The position numbers were made by a program, and so were the translations under genes. The notes beneath the pieces are model-generated. The model was not told the DNA's origin. It was given only the letters and a program-made list of their open reading frames with translations, and did not search any database. 64,000 nt of DNA from Cinclus cinclus (lineage: Eukaryota > Chordata > Aves > Passeriformes > Cinclidae). The stretch is taken from contig NW_026912178.1 in assembly GCF_963662255.1 (NCBI RefSeq), positions 744,001 through 808,000 of the forward strand, read 5' to 3'. Positions within the stretch are counted from its first letter, which is position 1. The number at the start of each line of letters is the position of its first letter. Below, one piece after another: positions 38,508 to 52,439 of the stretch.

Positions 38508-40892
38508 CTAAAAGGGCTTGGAATGCATTGTGACACCACAGAGTTTAAGAGAAGCAGGGAACCATTGTGACCCAAGGGAGGCTAACAATCTAATGATCCC
38601 CTGTGACACCAGGGGTTGTAATAGGGCCAGGGATGGATTGTGAAAGCATGGGGTGCAATTAATCATGGAAATATTATGCCACCAAAAAGGCCAAGACTCA
38701 AATGATTCATTGTAACACCAAGTGGCCTTAAAGGGCATGGGATGCATTGTGACACCACAGAGGTTAAGAGAAGCAAGGAACCATTGTGACCCAATGCAGG
38801 CTAACAATCTAAGAATCCCTTTTGACACCAGGGGGCGCAAAAGGACCACGGATGAACTGTGACAGCATGGGGACCTATAGAAGCAAGGATCTATTATGAC
38901 ACCATGAAGGCCAAGAATCAAATGATTCTTTGTGACATCAAGTGGCATAAAAGGGCATGGGTTGCATTGTGACACCGCAGAGGTTAAGAGAAGCAAGGAA
39001 CCATTGTGACCCACGGGAGGCTAACAATCTAATGATCCATTGTGACACCAGGGTTTGTAATAGGGCCAGGGATGAATTGCGAAAGCATGGGGCCCAAGAA
39101 AAACATGGAAACATTATGACACCATAGAGGCCAAGACTCAAATGATTCATTGTGACATCAAGTGGCCTAAAAGGGCATGGGATGCATTGTGACACCACAG
39201 AGGTTAAGAGAAGCAAGGAACCATTGTGGCCCCATGCAGGCTAACTATCCAAGATTCCCTTTTGACACCACGGGGCGCAAAAGGACCACGGATGAACTGT
39301 GACAGCATGGGGACCTATAGAAGCAAGGATTTATTATGACACCATGAAGGCCAAGAATAAAATGATTCATTGTGACATCAAGTGGCCTAAAAGGGCTTGG
39401 AATGCATTGTGACACCACAGAGGTTAAGAGAAGCAGGGTACCATTGTGACCCATGGGAGGCTAACAATCTAATGATCCATTGTGACACCCGGGGTTGTAA
39501 TAGGGCCAGGGATGAATTGTGAAAGCATGGGGCACAATAAATCATGGAAATATTATGACACAATAGAGGCCAAGACTCAAATGATTCATTGTAACACCAA
39601 GTGGCCTAAAAGGGCATGGGATGCATTGTGACACCACAGGGGTTAAGAGAAGCAAGGAAGCATTCTGACCCAATGCAGGCTAACAATCTAAGAATCCCTT
39701 TTGACACCAGGGGGCTCAAAAGGACCACGGATGAACTGTGACAGCATGGGGACCTATAGAAGCAAGGATCTATTATGACACCATGAAGGCCAAGAATCAA
39801 ATGATTCATTGTGACATCAAGTGGCCTAAAAGGGCTTGGAATGCATTGTGACACCACAGAGGTTAAGAGAAGCAGGGAACCACTGTGGCCCAAGGGAGGC
39901 TAACAATCTAATGATCCCCTGTGACACCAGGGGTTGTAATAGGGCCAGGGATGAATTGTGAAAGCATGGGGCACAATAAATCATGAAAATATTATGACAC
40001 CATAGAGGCCAAGATTCAAATGATTCATTGTGACATCAAGTGGCCTAAAAGGGCATGGGATGCATTGTGACACCACAGAGGTTAAGAGAAGCAGGGAACC
40101 ATTGTGACCCAATGCAGGCTAACAATCTAAGAATCGCTTTTGACACCAGGGGGCGCAAAAGGACCACGGATGAACTGTGACAGCATGGGGACCTATAGAA
40201 GCAAGGATCTATTATGACACCATGAAGGCCAAGAATCAAATGATTCATTGTGACATCAAGTGGCCTAAAAGGGCATGGGATGCATTGTGACACCACAGAG
40301 GTTAAGAGAAGCAAGGAACCATTGTGACCCAAGGGAGGCTAACAATCTAAGAATCCCTTTTGACACCAGGGGGCGCAAAAGGACCACGGATGAACTGTGA
40401 CAGCATGGGGACCTATAGAAGCAAGGATCTATTATGACACCATGAAGGCCAAGAATCAAATGATTCATTGTGACATCAAGTGGCCTAAAAGGGCTTGGAA
40501 TGCATTGTGACACCACAGAGGTTAAGAGAAGCAAGGAACCATTGTGACCCAAGGGAGGCTAACAATCTAATGATCCATTGTGACACCAGGGTTTGTAATA
40601 GGGCCAGGGATGAATTCTGAAAGCATGGGGCCCAAGAAAAACATGGAAACATTATGACACCATAGAGGCCAAGACTCAAATGATTCATTGTAACACCAAG
40701 TGGCCTAAAAGGGCATGGGATGCATTGTGACACCACAGAGGTTAAGAGAAGCTGGGAACCATTGTGACCCAATGCAGGCTAACAATCTAAGAATCCCTTT
40801 TGACACCAGGGGGCGCAAAAGGACCACGGATGAACTGTGACAGCATGGGGACCTATAGAAGCAAGGATCTATTATGACACCATGAAGGCCAA
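38508..40892 (+). repeat. Partial 19-monomer HOR
   Basis: Follows 32,793-35,177 at offset 5,715, up to the unit with AAGGATCAAATG at about 40,891. After that the order changes to the series that opens the window. It is therefore the first half of a 4,177-bp HOR joined to the 18-monomer unit that follows. Confidence 0.84.
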
Positions 40893-43800
40893 GGATCAAA
40901 TGATTCATTGTGACATCAAGTGGCCTAAAAGGGCTTGGAATGCATTGTGACACCACAGAGGTTAAGAGAAACAAGGAACCATTGTGACCCAAGGGAGGCT
41001 AACAATCTAATGATCCATTGTGACACCAGGGGTTGTAATAGGGTCAAGGATGAATTGTGAAAGCATGGAGCCCAAGAAAAACATGGAAACATTATGACAC
41101 CATAGAGGCCAAGACTCAAATGATTCATTGTAACACCAAGTGGCCTAAAAGGGCATGGGATGCATTGTGACACCACAGGGGTTAAGAGAAGCAAGGAACC
41201 ATTGTGACCCAATGTAGGCTAACAATCTAAGAATCCCTTTTGACACCAGGGGGCTCAAAAGGACCACGGATGAACTGTGACAGCATGGGGACCTATAGAA
41301 GCAAGGATCTATTATGACACCATGAAGGCCAAGAATCAAATGATTCATTGTGACATCAAGTGGCCTAAAAGGGCTTGGAATGCATTGTGACACCACAGAG
41401 GTTAAGAGAAGCAAGGAACCATTGTGACCCAAGGGAGGCTAACAATCTAAGAATCCCTTTTGACACCAGGGGGCGCAAAAGGACCACGGATGAACTGTGA
41501 CAGCATGGGGACCTATAGAAGCAAGGATCTATTATGACACCATGAAGGCCAAGAATCAAATGATTCATTGTGACATCAAGTGGCCTAAAAGGGCTTGGAA
41601 TGCATTGTGACACCACAGAGTTTAAGAGAAGCAAGGAACCATTGTGACCCAAGGGAGGCTAACAATCTAATGATCCATTGTGACACCAGGGGTTGTAATA
41701 GGGCCAGGGATGAATTGTGAAAGCATGGGGACCAAGAAAAACATGGAAACATTATGACACCATAGAGGCCAAGACTCAAATGATTCATTGTAACACCAAG
41801 TGGCCTAAAAGGGCATGAGATGCATTGTGACACCACAGAGGTTAAGACAAGCAAGGAACCATTGTGACCCAATGCAGGCTAACTATCTAAGGATCCCTTT
41901 TGACACCAGGGGGCGCAAAAGGACCACGGATGAACTGTGACAGCATGGGGACCTATAGAAGCAAGGATCTATTATGACACCATGAAGGCCAAGAATCAAA
42001 TGATTCATTGTGACATCAAGTGGCCTAAAAGGGCTTGGAATGCATTGTGACACCACAGGGGTTAAGAGAAGCAAGGAACCATTGTGACCCCATGCAGGCT
42101 AACAATCTAAGAATCCCTTATGACACCAGGGGGCGCAAAAGGACCACGGATGAACTGTGACAGCATGGGGACCTATAGAAGCAAGGATCTATTATGACAC
42201 CATGAAGGCCAAGAATCAAATGATTCATTGTGACATCAAGTGGCCTAAAAGGGCTTGGAATGCATTGTGACACCACAGAGGTTAAGAGAAGCAGGGAACC
42301 ATTGTGACCCAAGGGAGGCTAACAATCTAATGATCCCCAGTGACACCAGGGGTTGTAATAGGGCCAGGGATGAATTGTGAAAGCATGGGGCGCAATTAAT
42401 CATGGAAATATTATGCCACCATAGAGGCCAAGACTCAAATGATTCATTGTAACACCAAGTGGCCTAAAAGGGCATGGGATGCATTGTGACACCACAGAGG
42501 TTAAGAGTAGCAGGGAACCATTGTGACCCAATGCAGGCTAACAATCTAAGAATCCCTTGTGACACCAGGGGTCGCAAAAGGACCACGGATGAACTGTGAC
42601 AGCATGGGGACCTATAGAAGCAAGGATTTATTATGACACCATGAAGGCCAAGAATCAAATGATTCATTGTGACATCAAGTGGCCTAAAAGGGCTTGGAAT
42701 GCATTGTGACACCACAGAGGTTAAGAGAAGCAAGGAACCATTGTGACCCAAGGGAGGCTAACAATCTAATGATCCATTGTGACACCAGGGGTTGTAATAG
42801 GGCCAGGGATGAATTGTGAAAGCATGGGGCCCAAGAAAAACATGGAAACATTATGACAACATAGAGGCCAAGACTCGAATGATTCATTGTATTTCCAAGT
42901 GGCCTAAAAGGGCATGGGATGCATTGTGACACCACAGAGGTTAAGAGAAGCAAGGAACCATGGTGACCCAATGCAGGCTAACTATCCAAGATTCCCTTTT
43001 GACACCAGGGGGCGCAAAAGGACCACGGATGAACTGTGACAGCATGGGGACCTATAGAAGCAAGGATCTATTATGACACTATGAAGGCCAAGAATCAAAT
43101 GATTCATTGTGACATCAAGTGGCCTAAAAGGGCTTGGAATGCATTGTGACACCACAGAGGTTAAGAGAAGCAAGGAACCATTGTGACCCAAGGGAGGCTA
43201 ACAATCTAATGATCCATTGTGACACCAGGGGTTGTAATAGGGCCAGGGATGAATTGTGAAAGCATGGAGCCCAAGAAAAACATGGAAACATTATGACACC
43301 ATAGAGGCCAAGACTCAAATGATTCATTGTAACACCAAGTGGCCTAAAAGGACATGGGATGCTTTGTGACACCACAGAGGTTAAGAGAAGCAAGGAACCA
43401 TTGTGACCCAATGCAGGCTAACAATCTAAGAATCCCTTTTGACACCAGGGGGCGCAAAAGGACCACGGATGAACTGTGACAGCATGGGGACCTATAGAAG
43501 CAAGGATCTATTATGACACCATGAAGGCCAAGAATCAAACGATTCATTGTGACATCAAGTGGCCTAAAAGGGCATGGGATGCATTGTGACACCACAGGGG
43601 TTAAGAGAAGCAAGGAACCATGGTGACCCAATGCAGGCTAACAATCTAAGATTCCCTTATGACACCAGGGGGCGCAAAAGGACCACGGATGAACTGTGAC
43701 AGCATGGGGACCTATAGAAGCAAGGATCTATTATGACACCATGAAGGCCAAGAATCAAATGATTCATTGTGACATCAAGTGGCCTAAAAGGGCTTGGAAT

Positions 43801-44850
43801 GCATTGTGACACCACAGAGTTTAAGGGAAGCAGGGAACCATTGTGACCCAAGGGAGGCTAACAATCTAATGATCCCCTGTGACACCAGGGGTTGTAATAG
43901 GGCCAGGGATGAATTGTGAAAGCATGGGGCGCAATTAATCATGGAAATATTATGCCACCATAAAGGCCAAGACTCAAATGATTCATTGTAACACCAAGTG
44001 GCCTTAAAGGGCATGGGATGCATTGTGACACCACAGAGGTTAAGAGAAGCAGGGAACCATTGTGACCCAATGCAGGCTAACAATCTAAGAATCCCTTTTG
44101 ACACCAGGGGGCGCAAAAGGACCACGGATGAACTGTGACAGCATGGGGACCTATAGAAGCAAGGATCTATTATGACACCATGAAGGCCAAGAATCAAATG
44201 ATTCATTGTGACATCAAGTGGCATAAAAGGGCATGGGTTGCATTGTGACACCGCAGAGGTTAAGAGAAGCAAGGAACCATTGTGACCCAAGGGAGGCTAA
44301 CAATCTAAGAATCCCTTTTAACACCAGGGGGCGCAAAAGGACCACCGATGAACTGTGACAGCATGGGGACCTATAGAAGCAAGGATTTATTATGACACCA
44401 TGAAGGAAAAGGATCAAATGATTCATTGTGACATCAAGTGGCCTAAAAGGGCTTGGAATGCATTGTGACACCACAGAGGTTAAGAGAAGCAAGGAACCAT
44501 TGTGACCCAAGGGAGGCTAACAATCTAATGATCCATTGTGACACCAGGGGTTGTAATAGGGCCAGGGATGAATTGTGAAAGCATGGAGCCCAAGAAAAAC
44601 ATGGAAACATTATGACACCATAGAGGCCAAGACTCAAATGATTCATTGTAACACCAAGTGGCCTAAAAGGGCATGGGATGCATTGTGACACCACAGAGGT
44701 TAAGAGAAGCTGGGAACCATTGTGACCCAATGCAGGCTAACAATCTAAGAATCCCTTTTGACACCAGGGGGCGCAAAAGGACCACGGATGAACTGTGACA
44801 GCATGGGGACCTATAGAAGCAAGGATCTATTATGACACCATGAAGGCCAA
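40893..44850 (+). repeat. 18-monomer unit (3,958 bp), third copy of window start
   Basis: From 40,893 to about 42,340 the sequence follows 1-1,448 at an offset of 40,892. Two monomers (440 bp) then stand between parts matching 1,448 and 1,650. 42,982-43,330 follows 1,650-1,998 at offset 41,332, and 43,657-44,430 follows 3,644-4,417 at offset 40,013. It ends at GGATCAAATG at 44,851, where the next copy of the same series begins. Confidence 0.82.
42551..42580 (+). repeat. Short class-A patch inside a class-B monomer
   Basis: The sequence reads CCCTTGTGACACCAGGGGTC followed by GCAAAAGG. The G at 42,559 and the T at 42,572 are class-A bases; flanking bases on both sides are class B. A conversion tract of at least 14 bp explains this and destroys the CTCF-like core (GGGGTCGC instead of GGGGGCGC). 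Confidence 0.7.
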
Positions 44851-45781
44851 GGATCAAATGATTCATTGTGACATCAAGTGGCCTAAAAGGGCTTGGAATG
44901 CATTGTGACACCACAGAGGTTAAGAGAAACAAGGAACCATTGTGACCCAAGAGAGGCTAACAATCTAATGATCCATTGTGACACCAGGGGTTGTAATAGG
45001 GTCAAGGATGAATTGTGAAAGCATGGAGACCAAGAAAAACATGGAAACATTATGACACCATAGAGGCCAAGACTCAAATGATTCATTGTAACACCAAGTG
45101 GCCTAAAAGGGCATGGGATGCATTGTGACACCACAGGGGTTAAGAGAAGCAAGGAACCATTGTGACCCAATGTAGGCTAACAATCTAAGAATCCCTTTTG
45201 ACACCAGGGGGCTCAAAAGGACCACGGATGAACTGTGACAGCATGGGGACCTATAGAAGCAAGGATCTATTATGACACCATGAAGGCCAAGAATCAAATG
45301 ATTCATTGTGACATCAAGTGGCCTAAAAGGGCTTGGAATGCATTGTGACACCACAGAGGTTAAGAGAAGCAGGGAACCATTGTGACCCAATGCAGGCTAA
45401 CAATCTAAGAATCCCTTTTGACACCAGGGGGCGCAAAAGGACCACGGATGAACTGTGACAGCATGGGGACCTATAGAAGCAAGGATCTATTATGACACCA
45501 TGAAGGCCAAGAATCAAATGATTCATTGTGACATCAAGTGGCCTAAAAGGGCTTGGAATGCATTGTGACACCACAGAGTTTAAGAGAAGCAAGGAACCAT
45601 TGTGACCCAAGGGAGGCTAACAATCTAATGATCCATTGTGGCACCAGGGGTTGTAATAGGGCCAGGGATGAATTGTGAAAGCATGGGGACCAAGAAAAAC
45701 ATGGAAACATTATGACACCATAGAGGCCAAGACTCAAATGATTCATTGTAACACCAAGTGGCCTAAAAGGGCATGAGATGC

Positions 45782-46001
45782 ATTGTGACACCACAGAGGT
45801 TAAGAGAAGCAAGGAACCATTGTGACCCAAGGGAGGCTAACAATCTAATGATCCATTGTGACACCAGGGGTTGTAATAGGGCCAGGGATGAATTGTGACA
45901 GCATGGGGACCTATAGAAGCAAGGATCTATTATGACACCATGAAGGCCAAGAATCAAATGATTCATTGTGACATCAAGTGGCCTAAAAGGGCTTGGAATG
46001 C
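45782..46001 (+). repeat. Hybrid A/B monomer at a five-unit deletion
   Basis: The first two-thirds is class A (GGGGTTGTAATAGGGCC near 45,867). It then switches to class B within AATTGTGACAGCATGGGG at 45,891-45,900 (class A would read GTGAAAGC, class B ACTGTGACAGC). Relative to block I, 932-1,810 (four units, 879 bp) and one further 220-bp unit are absent, so two separate joins are required: one near 45,782-45,805 and one near 45,895. Confidence 0.85.
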
Positions 46002-48479
46002 ATTGTGACACCACAGAGGTTAAGAGAAGCAAGGAACCATTGTGACCCAAGGGAGGCTAACAATCTAATGATCCATTGTGACACCAGGGGTTGTAATAGG
46101 GCCAGGGATGAATTGTGAAAGCATGGAGCCCAAGAAAAACATGGAAACATTTTGACACCATAGAGGCCAAGACTCAAATGATTCATTGTAACACCAAGTG
46201 GCCTAAAAGGTCATGGGATGCATTGTGACACCACAGGGGTTAAGAGAAGCAAGGAACCATTGTGACCCAATGCAGGCTAACAATCTAAGGATCCCTTTTG
46301 ACACCAGGGGGCGCAAAAGGACCACGGATGAACTGTGACAGCATGGGGACCTATAGAAGCAATGATCTATTATGACACCATGAAGGCCAAGAATCAAATG
46401 ATTCATTGTGACATCAAGTGGCCTAAAAGGGCTTGGAAAGCATTGTGACACCACAGAGGTTAAGAGAAGCAGGGAACCATTGTGGCCCAAGGGAGGCTAA
46501 CAATCTAATGATCCCCAGTGACACCAGGGGTTGTAATAGGGCCAGGGATGAATTGTGAAAGCTTGGGGCACAATAAATCATGGAAATATTATGACACCAT
46601 AGAGGCCAAGATTCAAATGATTCATTGTAACACCAAGTGGCCTAAAAGGGCATGGGATGCATTGTGACACCACAGAGGTTAAGAGAAGCAAGGAACCATT
46701 GTGACCCAATGCAGGCTAACAATCTAAGAATCCCTTTTGACACCAGGGGGCGCAAAAGGACCACGGATGAACTGTGACAGCATGGGGACCTATAGAAGCA
46801 AGGATCTATTATGACACCATGAAGGCCAAGAATCAAACGATTCATTGTGACATCAAGTGGCCTAAAAGGGCATGGGATGCATTGTGACACCACAGAGGTT
46901 AAGAGAAGCAAGGAACCATTGTGACCCAATGCAGGCTAACAATCTAAGAATCCCTTTTGACACCAGGGGGCGCAAAAGGACCACGGATGAACTGTGACAG
47001 CATGGGGACCTATAGAAGCAAGGATCTATTATGACACCATGAAGGCCAAGAATCAAATGATTCATTGTGACATCAAGTGGCCTAAAAGGGCTTGGAATGC
47101 ATTGTGACACCACAGAGGTTAAGAGAAGCAAGGAACCATTGTGACCCAAGGGAGGCTAACAATCTAATGATCCATTGTGACACCAGGGGTTGTAATAGGG
47201 CCAGGGATGAATTGTGAAAGCATGGAGCCCAAGAAAAACATGGAAACATTATGACACCATAGAGGCCAAGACTCAAATGGTTCATTGTAACACCAAGTGG
47301 CCTAAAAGGGCATGGGATGCATTGTGACACCACAGGGGTTAAGAGAAGCAAGGAACCATGGTGACCCAATGCAGGCTAACAATCTAAGATTCCCTTATGA
47401 CACCAGGGGGCGCAAAAGGACCACGGATGAACTGTGACAGCATGGGGACCTATAGAAGCAAGGATCTATTATGACACCATGAAGGCCAAGAATCAAATGA
47501 TTCATTGTGACATCAAGTGGCCTAAAAGGGCTTGGAATGCATTGTGACACCACAGAGTTTAAGAGAAGCAGGGAACCATTGTGACCCAAGGGAGGCTAAC
47601 AATCTAATGATCCCCTGTGACACCAGGGGTTGTAATAGGGCCAGGGATGAATTGTGAAAGCATGGGGCGCAATTAATCATGGAAATATTATGCCACCATA
47701 AAGGCCAAGACTCAAATGATTCATTGTAACACCAAGTGGCCTTAAAGGGCATGGGATGCATTGTGACACCACAGAGGTTAAGAGAAGCAGGGAACCATTG
47801 TGACCCAATGCAGGCTAACAATCTAAGAATCCCTTTTGACACCAGGGGGCGCAAAAGGACCACGGATGAACTGTGACAGCATGGGGACCTATAGAAGCAA
47901 GGATCTATTATGACACCATGAAGGCCAAGAATCAAATGATTCATTGTGACATCAAGTGGCATAAAAGGGCATGGGTTGCATTGTGACACCGCAGAGGTTA
48001 AGAGAAGCAAGGAACCATTGTGACCCAAGGGAGGCTAACAATCTAAGAATCCCTTTTAACACCAGGGGGCGCAAAAGGACCACCGATGAACTGTGACAGC
48101 ATGGGGACCTATAGAAGCAAGGATTTATTATGACACCATGAAGGAAAAGGATCAAATGATTCATTGTGACATCAAGTGGCCTAAAAGGGCTTGGAATGCA
48201 TTGTGACACCACAGAGGTTAAGAGAAGCAAGGAACCATTGTGACCCAAGGGAGGCTAACAATCTAATGATCCATTGTGACACCAGGGGTTGTAATAGGGC
48301 CAGGGATGAATTGCGAAAGCATGGGGCCCAAGAAAAACATGGAAACATTATGACACCATAGAGGCCAAGACTCAAATGATTCATTGTGACATCAAGTGGC
48401 CTAAAAGGGCATGGGATGCATTGTGACACCACAGAGGTTAAGAGAAGCAAGGAACCATTGTGACCCCATGCAGGCTAAA

Positions 48480-50459
48480 CTATCCAAGATTCCCTTTTGA
48501 CACCACGGGGCGCAAAAGGACCACGGATGAACTGTGACAGCATCGGGACCTATAGAAGCAAGGATTTATTATGACACCATGAAGGCCAAGAATCAAATGA
48601 TTCATTGTGACATCAAGTGGCCTAAAAGGGCTTGGAATGCATTGTGACACCACAGAGGTTAAGAGAAGCAGGGAACCATTGTGACCCAAGGGAGGCTAAC
48701 AATCTAATGATCCATTGTGACACCAGGGGTTGTAATAGGGCAAGGAATGAATTGTGAAAGCATGGGGCACAATAAATCATGGAAATATTATGACACAATA
48801 GAGGCCAAGACTCAAATGATTCATTGTAACACCAAGTGGCCTAAAAGGGCATGGGATGCATTGTGACACCACAGGGGTTAAGAGAAGCAAGGAAGCATTC
48901 TGACCCAATGCAGGCTAACAATCTAAGAATCCCTTTTGACACCAGGGGGCGCAAAAGGACCACGGATGAACTGTGACAGCATGGGGACCTATAGAAGCAA
49001 GGATCTATTATGACACCATGAAGGCCAAGAATCAAATGATTCATTGTGACATCAAGTGGCCTAAAAGGGCTTGGAATGCATTGTGACACCACAGAGGTTA
49101 AGAGAAGCAAGGAACCATTGTGACCCAAGGGAGGCTAACAATCTAATGATCCATTGTGACACCAGGGGTTGTAATAGGGGCAGGGATGAATTGTGAAAGC
49201 ATGGAGACCAAGAAAAACATGGAAACATTATGACACCATAGAGGCCAAGACTCAAATGATTCATTGTAACACCAAGTGGCCTAAAAGGTCATGGGATGCA
49301 TTGTGACACCACAGGGGTTAAGAGAAGCAAGGAACCATTGTGACCCAATGTAGGCTAACAATCTAAGAATCCCTTTTGACACCAGGGGGCTCAAAAGGAC
49401 CACGGATGAACTGTGACGGCATGGGGACCTATAGAAGCAAGGATCTATTATGACACCATGAAGGCCAAGAATCAAATGATTCATTGTGACATCAAGTGGC
49501 CTAAAAGGGCTTGGAATGCATTGTGACACCACAGAGGTTAAGAGAAGCAGGGAACCATTGTGGCCCAAGGGAGGCTAACAATCTAATGATCCCCTGTGAC
49601 ACCAGGGGTTGTAATAGGGCCAGGGATGAATTGTGAAAGCATGGAGCCCAAGAAAAACATGGAAACATTATGACACCATAGAGGCCAAGACTCAAATGAT
49701 TCATTGTAACACCAAGTGGCCTAAAAGGGCATGGGATGCATTGTGACACCACAGGGGTTAAGAGAAGCAAGGAAGCATTCTGACCCAATGCAGGCTAACA
49801 ATCTAAGAATCCCTTTTGACACCAGGGGGCGCAAAAGGACCACGGATGAACTGTGACAGCATGGGGACCTATAGAAGCAAGGATCTATTATGACACCATG
49901 AAGGCCAAGAATCAAATGATTCATTGTGACATCAAGTGGCCTAAAAGGGCATGGGATGCATTGTGACACCACAGGGGTTAAGAGAAGCAAGGAACCACTG
50001 TGACCCAAAGCAGGCTAACAATCTAAGAATCCCCTATGACACCAGGGGGCGCAAAAGGACCACGGATGAACTGTGAAAGCATGGGGCCCAAGAAAAACAT
50101 GGAAACATTATGACAACATAGAGGCCAAGACTCGAATGATTCATTGTATTACCAAGTGGCCTAAAAGGGCATGGGATGCATTGTGACACCACAGAGGTTA
50201 AGAGAAGCAGGGAACCATTGTGACCCAAGGGAGGCTAACAATCTAAGAATCCCTTTTGACACCAGGGGGCGCAAAAGGACCACGGATGAACTGTGACAGC
50301 ATGGGGACCTATAGAAGCAAGGATCTATTATGACACCATGAAGGCCAAGAAGCAAACGATTCATTGTGACATCAAGTGGCCTAAAAGGGCTTGGAATGCA
50401 TTGTGACACCACAGAGGTTAAGAGAAGCAAGGAACCATTGTGACCCCATGCAGGCTAAA
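48480..50459 (+). repeat. 9-monomer HOR (1,980 bp), block II copy 1
   Basis: Counterpart of 4,729-6,708 at offset 43,751, with the same 221-bp unit and AGCATCGGGACC marker. It carries TAATAGGGGCAGGG near 49,173, which is found in block I copy 2 (near 7,403) rather than copy 1. This suggests exchange among tandem copies after the duplication. Confidence 0.87.
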
Positions 50460-52439
50460 CTATCCAAGATTCCCTTTTGACACCACGGGGCGCAAAAGGA
50501 CCACGGATGAACTGTGACAGCATCGGGACCTATAGAAGCAAGGATTTATTATGACACCATGAAGGCCAAGAATCAAATGATTCATTGTGACATCAAGTGG
50601 CCTAAAAGGGCTTGGAATGCATTGTGACACCACAGAGGTTAAGAGAAGCAGGGAACCATTGTGACCCAAGGGAGGCTAACAATCTAATGATCCATTGTGA
50701 CACCAGGGGTTGTAATAGGGCAAGGAATGAATTGTGAAAGCATGGGGCACAATAAATCATGGAAATATTATGACACAATAGAGGCCAAGACTCAAATGAT
50801 TCATTGTAACACCAAGTGGCCTAAAAGGGCATGGGATGCATTGTGACACCACAGGGGTTAAGAGAAGCAAGGAAGCATTCTGACCCAATGCAGGCTAACA
50901 ATCTAAGAATCCCTTTTGACACCAGGGGGCGCAAAAGGACCACGGATGAACTGTGACAGCATGGGGACCTATAGAAGCAAGGATCTATTATGACACCATG
51001 AAGGCCAAGAATCAAATGATTCATTGTGACATCAAGTGGCCTAAAAGGGCTTGGAATGCATTGTGACACCACAGAGGTTAAGAGAAGCAAGGAACCATTG
51101 TGACCCAAGGGAGGCTAACAATCTAATGATCCATTGTGACACCAGGGGTTGTAATAGGGGCAGGGATGAATTGTGAAAGCATGGAGACCAAGAAAAACAT
51201 GGAAACATTATGACACCATAGAGGCCAAGACTCAAATGATTCATTGTAACACCAAGTGGCCTAAAAGGTCATGGGATGCATTGTGACACCACAGGGGTTA
51301 AGAGAAGCAAGGAACCATTGTGACCCAATGTAGGCTAACAATCTAAGAATCCCTTTTGACACCAGGGGGCTCAAAAGGCCCACGGATGAACTGTGACGGC
51401 ATGGGGACCTATAGAAGCAAGGATCTATTATGACACCATGAAGGCCAAGAATCAAATGATTCATTGTGACATCAAGTGGCCTAAAAGGGCTTGGAATGCA
51501 TTGTGACACCACAGAGGTTAAGAGAAGCAGGGAACCATTGTGGCCCAAGGGAGGCTAACAATCTAATGATCCCCTGTGACACCAGGGGTTGTAATAGGGC
51601 CAGGGATGAATTGTGAAAGCATGGAGCCCAAGAAAAACATGGAAACATTATGACACCATAGAGGCCAAGACTCAAATGATTCATTGTAACACCAAGTGGC
51701 CTAAAAGGGCATGGGATGCATTGTGACACCACAGGGGTTAAGAGAAGCAAGGAAGCATTCTGACCCAATGCAGGCTAACAATCTAAGAATCCCTTTTGAC
51801 ACCAGGGGGCGCAAAAGGACCACGGATGAACTGTGACAGCATGGGGACCTATAGAAGCAAGGATCTATTATGACACCATGAAGGCCAAGAATCAAATGAT
51901 TCATTGTGACATCAAGTGGCCTAAAAGGGCATGGGATGCATTGTGACACCACAGGGGTTAAGAGAAGCAAGGAACCACTGTGACCCAAAGCAGGCTAACA
52001 ATCTAAGAATCCCCTATGACACCAGGGGGCGCAAAAGGACCACGGATGAACTGTGAAAGCATGGGGCCCAAGAAAAACATGGAAACATTATGACAACATA
52101 GAGGCCAAGACTCGAATGATTCATTGTATTACCAAGTGGCCTAAAAGGGCATGGGATGCATTGTGACACCACAGAGGTTAAGAGAAGCAGGGAACCATTG
52201 TGACCCAAGGGAGGCTAACAATCTAAGAATCCCTTTTGACACCAGGGGGCGCAAAAGGACCACGGATGAACTGTGACAGCATGGGGACCTATAGAAGCAA
52301 GGATCTATTATGACACCATGAAGGCCAAGAAGCAAACGATTCATTGTGACATCAAGTGGCCTAAAAGGGCTTGGAATGCATTGTGACACCACAGAGGTTA
52401 AGAGAAGCAAGGAACCATTGTGACCCCATGCAGGCTAAA
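50460..52439 (+). repeat. 9-monomer HOR (1,980 bp), block II copy 2
   Basis: Nearly identical to the copies on either side. A private change, AAAAGGCCCACGG near 51,374, replaces AAAAGGACCACGG. This is the extra copy relative to block I. Confidence 0.87.
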
